This document shows, in pieces, positions 18,140 to 24,372 of a stretch of 24,372 bases of DNA. Within the stretch, counting starts at the first letter, position 1. Every line of letters starts with the position of its first letter. The stretch comes from Phallusia fumigata (taxonomy: Eukaryota; Chordata; Ascidiacea; Phlebobranchia; Ascidiidae), in the NCBI GenBank assembly GCA_008931825.1, contig QXVZ01028665.1:1-24372 (forward strand). The letters are read 5' to 3'. A program made the position numbers and the translations under genes. Under the pieces are notes generated by a model that ran no database searches, was not told the origin of the DNA, and was given only the letters and a program-made list of their open reading frames with translations.

Positions 18140-20455
18140 GTAAGAACCGAATGTGTATTTTGCCATTAAAAAAGGTGGAGAAAAATGAACTAATGAAACA
18201 TCAAGGATGGTCTAGAGCGTTTGAACCCTCTTGTTTGAGAAACTAAAAAAAGCTTTGTACATATTTTTGTTAAACACATCAATGATTCTCTAAAACCAAC
18301 GTAAGTACTTGTGGAAAAACTGTCAATTGTATGCTAATATCCACCTTAAGCATAAGCTTCTATGAAAAACAATCAATTTTAGGCATATTTTCAATTCAGA
18401 CTTAAATCCTCGGATTTTCAACGAAACTCACACTTCGTTTTCTGACTCGTGTTTGAACGCATACCGCTACTTAATATTGACCGCAGAAGCAATGGTTGCA
18501 TTTCGATTCCAACTTGCTTAATCCTCCGCCTTCGAAACATGTTCGCCAGCGACTATTCGCGACGCAAATCGGCAAAACGTGACGGATTTGCCGCCGTCCT
18601 CTCGTGGCAACAAACTGATAATCCCTGGTTTTAGCGACGCGAAAGCTGCCAAGTTCGTATTCTGGCGTCGCGTAGCAGCGACACGCTTACTATGTGTATA
18701 AATAGGCGTATCACGCTCGTGTTGACATACAAGCACACAAAAGGAGAATTAGCTTGCTCTGAATGGCAGTTAGCGTTCCCCTATTACACTTAAAACTCAA
18801 TTAGCACAAAATCATGCCGCTTTGTCGCGTATATTTGACTTTAGGTTCCAGCACTTTCCAATTTACGTGAGTTTAATCAAGGCGTTTGGTTATTGCAGCG
18901 ACAGAGTTCGACCCTGGGTTAATCGGATTTCTGGCGCGCGATCCTGTTGATAAGCGAACGCGTGAACCGGCCTGGCGCAGGATCGCTTGCGGTGAGCGCC
19001 TGCCGATCCGGATTAAACCTGCCAGCACCGCTTCGGGCACAACAATGCGTCCGCTTTGTTTAATGCCAATAATGCAGACGGGCAGGTGCACCTGACGTGT
19101 TCGATTCGTTTCAAATGCCTTCGGTGTTTGGCACACAAATTGGAGTGACCTTATTTTTAACTTAAGCCCAAGAAAACTGATTAGTCAATTTTCGATTTTT
19201 TTCATTCCCAGAAGTGGAACTAGAAAATGTTCATTACAATTTGGCTAGATTTCGAGGTTGTGACCTGTGGGAAACTTTTGAACCTTTCTGTAGGGTTTGA
19301 TTTGGGTTTTTTTTGAGATGGTATCAAACACAATGAACAATAAAACAACAAAGATATGTCGACAAAATTCCGCCCGATAGACCATTCCTCGAACTCTGCT
19401 TATTATGACATCAGCGCCATGCATTCCCTGATAAGAAACCTCACATTTTCCATGAAAAGCAATCCTTCCAGTACCTATAAGATAGCGGTCTACCGTGGAA
19501 TGTGAGGGGGATGGAAGTGCAGCATATCTGTGGCATGAACGTTCATCGTCTTTTTGCTCACAGATTATATCTTGATTTGCATAGCTCGCATTTTTGCACT
19601 CTTCTGCCAAACGATCGCTATCCGTCATTACGGGTTAATTAGCAGCAACATGTATATACGGCCGCTTGTTATAAGGTCATATGGAGCACCATTGTGCGTT
19701 ACGGATATTTTACGCTTAACGCGTTAGTTTATGAGTGTAAACAAACCGGAATGACCCGTGATGGAAAGGAAACCCGGGATTAAGAACAAATAAAGCGTTT
19801 GTACCATCTTTTTTTGTCCAAAGCACTTGAAAAAAAATCATTTTACCGAAACTTGATTAAACCTTGTCACTGTTGTACAACGTCAGACAACCGTGTCACT
19901 TGCAATTAGCGTTACGGTCAGCGCAAACATTTCCCAAAGCACTAAAGGCATTAAATATCGAAAACAGGATTTCTTCAACATTCAAGCCACCGAGAGGTTT
20001 AAGCCGTCGACCTCGACTGCTTCGAGTTTACATATTGAAACCGAACGATATATCATGTGACGGTACGGTGGCACGCATCGCGAACCGCCAGTGTTGTGCG
20101 AATCAATAAACAGCGATACGTGGAATTTATGCGACGGAGCTATGTACCGACCTGTCCTGTTTAGCTCATACGTCTATGCACACTATAAATGCACTTACTT
20201 GCGTAGTGGCATTAACAAGTTTAATATGGGAGCTATACCCCTTTAAAATCCTAATTAGGAGGTGAAGTTATATATGTTGTCTAAATATCAATCTTAGGAA
20301 AACTTTACCCAAGAAGCTCAAAGTTGTTGCGGTTTTGTTTTTTCTCCCAAGAAAAAACGCTAAAGTTATCAATAGGATAATGCTAAAATGTCTGAAAACT
20401 ATCGACATGTTTATGTTACGATCTTATCTTAAAATTTACCACAACTTGTAAACAA
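18140..20455 (+). other. Start of presumed Eph intron 10; no assigned exon
   Basis: Begins with donor GTAAGA. I looked for an FN3-2 exon entered in phase 1 (expected Pro-rich start, tryptophan, then Pro-Asn-Gly and Tyr-x-Val/Ile-x-Tyr) and found none convincing. It contains a GC-rich island (about 18898-19095) and the longest uninterrupted antisense frame of the unduplicated part (19245-19628, -). Confidence 0.6.
19245..19628 (-). CDS. Unrecognised 127-codon antisense ORF
   Basis: Opens with ATG on the minus strand at 19628 and ends at 19245. I do not recognise it. The N-terminal part is polar with several Cys and acidic residues; a hydrophobic stretch (HIFVVLLFIVFDTI) lies near residues 90-103, followed by a basic tail. 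It would be nested antisense within or downstream of the Eph gene. An ORF of this length can arise by chance in 24 kb, and no splice or poly(A) context supports it. Confidence 0.15.
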   Translation of the reverse strand: MTDSDRLAEECKNASYANQDIICEQKDDERSCHRYAALPSPSHSTVDRYLIGTGRIAFHGKCEVSYQGMHGADVIISRVRGMVYRAEFCRHIFVVLLFIVFDTISKKTQIKPYRKVQKFPTGHNLEI

Positions 20456-21759
20456 AACCAGGTACTGTCGCTTCGCCACCGATGCCTCCTGTTTGAAACT
20501 CGCGATTTTAGATGCTTGCGGTCTCAGTTTCGAGACGTAAACATTCGGGTCATTGTAAATTTTCTAGGTCAGCAATCCGTCGATCCAGGGGCAGATGCAC
20601 GTTAACTTCACCGGGGGTCGAATTACAAAGACTCGCTTGTTAAAATGGCTTGAAACGAACAAGTGTTGCCAGTTGAACGTCTTTCTCCCATTCTTAGCTT
20701 GTTGCGCGAACTTGGGCGTTCAAAGGTCCTCGTTTGTCATACATTAGATGAAAGGTCTTTGGTGGGGAATTGTGGGAAAACTTTGACTGTTGGTTTTCCC
20801 CTGGGGTTTGATATAAACGCCGTGAAATATTTGTGAAATATGTGATGGCGCCACAAGCACATTAAAATCAATACTAGCAGTAGTGACTCTTTGTGAGTCA
20901 GTTTATACTTAGTTAAAAAGGCGCCATTTTTAAGTTTATTTTTAATAGGCATTTTTGTGTTGAAACTTGGGCGTAAACTTACGCTTCATTAAACGTATCC
21001 CTCGGCGTAGAGATTGATTTCGATTTATTTGCGGTGGATATAAAGCTAAAATATACTTAAGGTGTTTATCATAACGTAGGAATTCATTCTCGGCGGATTT
21101 TTCATGATTCTCAGTAGCGCGAAAACCAATAATGCGCTGTTGAATGTCACGCGTTCAACGCATTCCCCAACTGGCGCAGTGACAACTTATCAATTCCCTC
21201 TGGCACACAAACCTCGCAAAATGACGTCTTCGACGCTTTGCCGGGGCGGAAACCCGAAACGCTCAAGAAGCAATAAGGAGTCGGACAGACGGATGCATTT
21301 GAAACACGATTCCAACGAACTTACCGTTCACCCTGTGAACTATTCGTTTAGAATGAAAGCTGGGGCGCCAAATTAAATTAGCGTGCCTTGAAATCGAATC
21401 GCTAACGTTAATGTCTGAATGACACCACGCCGCCCGAACAACGCAACCCCGCCTCCCTTCTGTTGTTCCCACGCCTGGAAAACGCATAGCGCACCAAAAT
21501 ATTTTAGGTTTTTGCGCTTGTGTTTCTGATAGGCATGTAAACAGCGGTTTTCAGCGTCAATGTCTCGACTGTCATGTTTTGGACAACACGCACGACTAAA
21601 TGGTCGTTTTATGCGCCTGTGGGATCCGCCTGATATGAAACTATGGATCGGACCTTTGTCCGACGACGAAGGCCTGTTGTGATGCCAAAATCTCTCGTTC
21701 AATCGATTTTCTAATCGCAGCGCTGGAAAGCTCAATGCTAAAGGAAACATAACATTAGG
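20456..21759. repeat. Contig overlap, first copy (1304 bp)
   Basis: Repeated base for base, as far as I can see, at 21761-23064 with a constant offset of 1305 and no indel; it ends directly before the N at 21760. Perfect identity, unlike the diverged upstream pair, indicates the same haplotype sequenced in two overlapping contigs. ORFs inside appear twice for that reason only. Confidence 0.93.
21104..21376 (+). other. Unassigned 90-codon ORF, repeated at 22409-22681
   Basis: ATG-initiated frame, very Ser/Thr/Asn/Lys/Arg-rich, ending NYSFRMKAGAPN. The NYSFRMKA piece looks a little like the F-strand of an FN3 domain, but no tryptophan or Pro-Asn-Gly segment precedes it and the nearest acceptor would enter in phase 2, not the phase 1 needed after exon 10. 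Probably chance. The second occurrence is the contig overlap, not a paralogue. Confidence 0.1.
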
Positions 21760-21760
21760 N

Positions 21761-23064
21761 AACCAGGTACTGTCGCTTCGCCACCGATGCCTCCTGTTTG
21801 AAACTCGCGATTTTAGATGCTTGCGGTCTCAGTTTCGAGACGTAAACATTCGGGTCATTGTAAATTTTCTAGGTCAGCAATCCGTCGATCCAGGGGCAGA
21901 TGCACGTTAACTTCACCGGGGGTCGAATTACAAAGACTCGCTTGTTAAAATGGCTTGAAACGAACAAGTGTTGCCAGTTGAACGTCTTTCTCCCATTCTT
22001 AGCTTGTTGCGCGAACTTGGGCGTTCAAAGGTCCTCGTTTGTCATACATTAGATGAAAGGTCTTTGGTGGGGAATTGTGGGAAAACTTTGACTGTTGGTT
22101 TTCCCCTGGGGTTTGATATAAACGCCGTGAAATATTTGTGAAATATGTGATGGCGCCACAAGCACATTAAAATCAATACTAGCAGTAGTGACTCTTTGTG
22201 AGTCAGTTTATACTTAGTTAAAAAGGCGCCATTTTTAAGTTTATTTTTAATAGGCATTTTTGTGTTGAAACTTGGGCGTAAACTTACGCTTCATTAAACG
22301 TATCCCTCGGCGTAGAGATTGATTTCGATTTATTTGCGGTGGATATAAAGCTAAAATATACTTAAGGTGTTTATCATAACGTAGGAATTCATTCTCGGCG
22401 GATTTTTCATGATTCTCAGTAGCGCGAAAACCAATAATGCGCTGTTGAATGTCACGCGTTCAACGCATTCCCCAACTGGCGCAGTGACAACTTATCAATT
22501 CCCTCTGGCACACAAACCTCGCAAAATGACGTCTTCGACGCTTTGCCGGGGCGGAAACCCGAAACGCTCAAGAAGCAATAAGGAGTCGGACAGACGGATG
22601 CATTTGAAACACGATTCCAACGAACTTACCGTTCACCCTGTGAACTATTCGTTTAGAATGAAAGCTGGGGCGCCAAATTAAATTAGCGTGCCTTGAAATC
22701 GAATCGCTAACGTTAATGTCTGAATGACACCACGCCGCCCGAACAACGCAACCCCGCCTCCCTTCTGTTGTTCCCACGCCTGGAAAACGCATAGCGCACC
22801 AAAATATTTTAGGTTTTTGCGCTTGTGTTTCTGATAGGCATGTAAACAGCGGTTTTCAGCGTCAATGTCTCGACTGTCATGTTTTGGACAACACGCACGA
22901 CTAAATGGTCGTTTTATGCGCCTGTGGGATCCGCCTGATATGAAACTATGGATCGGACCTTTGTCCGACGACGAAGGCCTGTTGTGATGCCAAAATCTCT
23001 CGTTCAATCGATTTTCTAATCGCAGCGCTGGAAAGCTCAATGCTAAAGGAAACATAACATTAGG
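21761..23064. repeat. Contig overlap, second copy (1304 bp)
   Basis: Starts directly after the N at 21760 and repeats 20456-21759, then continues into new sequence at 23065. This copy is the one continuous with downstream sequence. Confidence 0.93.
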
Positions 23065-23638
23065 AATCATGTTTTTTTTCGTTTGACTTGAGTTGTCTTG
23101 AAAATAATATTAAAAAAATGTACTACTTGAAAGTAGCAACAAAATGTGTGTAGGATGCAAAATGTACTGCTTTTTATGCAGCTGTACACGACTTCTTTGC
23201 TATGGCATGTTAACTGTCTTGTACCAGACGCCGTGGCCATCATTGAAAATTTTGTCAAAACATTTTTTAGCTTTACCAAAACTCGAGACAAAGTGACCTG
23301 GACTGTGTGAAACATAGGTTTCATTTTTTACACTCGTCAAACACACATAACTTGTTTTCTCCTGGGATACGGTCTTGGGTGGCCATGTTTAGCATAAATA
23401 CTCCTACCTAATTCAATGTTTTCAGGCCTCCAACCGCAATGTGTACATTCCACACTATAGAGCAGAAGGCATCGTCGCGTGCTGTAATTACAACACTTCT
23501 CTTACTCCCAACTTTTAAGTCAACACGTTTCCATTTTATTTCCAAACCCCACGAATTATTTAACTCAAGCTTTCGGAATTTCCGCAAGAACAAAACCACT
23601 GGCGATTTCGTGCGAACTGCGTCACATAGCGGGAATTC
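23061..23638. repeat. Contig overlap, first copy (at least 578 bp)
   Basis: Repeated from 23795 to the window end with a constant offset of 734 and no difference seen. The overlap probably extends to 23793, which precedes the N at 23794. Open frames here (for example 23439-23744 +) have no recognised product. Confidence 0.92.
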
Positions 23639-23794
23639 TTATCATTCACAGTGGACAGGCCGCTGTCCAGCGCATGTTTTGACCAGCGGCTTACAACCGG
23701 TTTACTGTGTGCGACCTTTTCGAGCGTGTGTGCCACATACGTAGGTCCGCGGTATTTCGCGACTGTTTGTTGCTGTTTTTCGCCGTCGCAGGAN

Positions 23795-24372
23795 TAGGAA
23801 TCATGTTTTTTTTCGTTTGACTTGAGTTGTCTTGAAAATAATATTAAAAAAATGTACTACTTGAAAGTAGCAACAAAATGTGTGTAGGATGCAAAATGTA
23901 CTGCTTTTTATGCAGCTGTACACGACTTCTTTGCTATGGCATGTTAACTGTCTTGTACCAGACGCCGTGGCCATCATTGAAAATTTTGTCAAAACATTTT
24001 TTAGCTTTACCAAAACTCGAGACAAAGTGACCTGGACTGTGTGAAACATAGGTTTCATTTTTTACACTCGTCAAACACACATAACTTGTTTTCTCCTGGG
24101 ATACGGTCTTGGGTGGCCATGTTTAGCATAAATACTCCTACCTAATTCAATGTTTTCAGGCCTCCAACCGCAATGTGTACATTCCACACTATAGAGCAGA
24201 AGGCATCGTCGCGTGCTGTAATTACAACACTTCTCTTACTCCCAACTTTTAAGTCAACACGTTTCCATTTTATTTCCAAACCCCACGAATTATTTAACTC
24301 AAGCTTTCGGAATTTCCGCAAGAACAAAACCACTGGCGATTTCGTGCGAACTGCGTCACATAGCGGGAATTC
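23795..24372. repeat. Contig overlap, second copy (cut by window end)
   Basis: Starts directly after the N at 23794 and repeats 23061-23638 until the sequence stops. No new information is present in it. Confidence 0.92.

Noticed and set aside
18498-18634. Frame containing VLSWQQTDNP, resembling an FN3 C-strand
   Set aside because: Available acceptors enter in phase 2 rather than phase 1, the frame ends in TAG right after it, and the residues before are basic and unlike FN3-2.
19864-20109. Open frames over a GC-richer patch, one reading a Ser/Thr-rich FN3-like strand pattern
   Set aside because: No tryptophan, no Pro-Asn-Gly, and no phase-matching splice pair; composition alone is not enough.
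21373-21750. 125-codon minus-strand ORF (also 22678-23070)
   Set aside because: Unrecognised, Arg/His-rich and in the falsely duplicated stretch; its presence twice is the contig overlap, not conservation.
23408-23744. Frame beginning PPTAMC after GTTTTCAG, looked at as FN3-2
   Set aside because: Enters in phase 2, lacks FN3 core residues and has no clear donor.
1-24372. tRNA, rRNA, CRISPR, bacterial operon or transposase
   Set aside because: No cloverleaf with a convincing T-arm, no regularly spaced repeats, no Shine-Dalgarno-led gene series and no transposase or reverse transcriptase motifs were seen.

Overview
This is a eukaryotic (metazoan) window. Its one clearly identifiable gene is the 5' part of an Eph receptor tyrosine kinase gene on the + strand. 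Ten short exons with GT-AG introns join in phase into 462 codons: signal peptide, complete ephrin-binding domain, cysteine-rich/EGF-like linker and complete first fibronectin type III (FN3) domain. The reading frame is still open at the last recognised exon (18058-18139). I could not find the second FN3 domain, transmembrane helix, kinase or SAM domain, so they should lie beyond 24372 or in exons I missed. The split of the ligand-binding domain over several exons, the AT-rich introns and the very high allelic divergence fit an ascidian tunicate such as Ciona (C. savignyi is known for extreme polymorphism). That organism call is inference.

Layout. 1-540: non-coding flank with a 53-bp tandem duplication. 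541-3621: two diverged copies of one ~1.5 kb segment, meeting at a single N (2049). They look like two haplotypes placed end to end by the assembler. The second copy carries a weak candidate coding exon (3109-3456) with a poly(A) signal 150 bp after its stop. 3742-18139: the Eph gene, with introns of 0.2-0.5 kb in the ligand-binding half and of 5.0, 1.3, 1.5 and 3.5 kb further on. 18140-24372: presumed intron 10 or later sequence without a recognised exon, much of it falsely repeated.

Assembly structure. All four N's (2049, 8542, 21760, 23794) sit where a contig end is followed by sequence already present just before it: 541-2048/2050-3621 (diverged), 8370-8541/8543-8715 (one base different), 20456-21759/21761-23064 (no difference seen) and 23061-23638/23795-24372 (no difference seen, cut by the window end). 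The simplest reading is unmerged overlapping contig ends, so roughly 3.5 kb of the window is redundant and apparent gene or ORF duplications there should not be counted twice.

Function. Eph receptors bind membrane-anchored ephrins on neighbouring cells and signal through a cytoplasmic kinase, guiding cell sorting, boundary formation and axon guidance. In this window only the extracellular part is encoded. I saw no bacterial operon, CRISPR array, mobile-element protein, rRNA or convincing tRNA.
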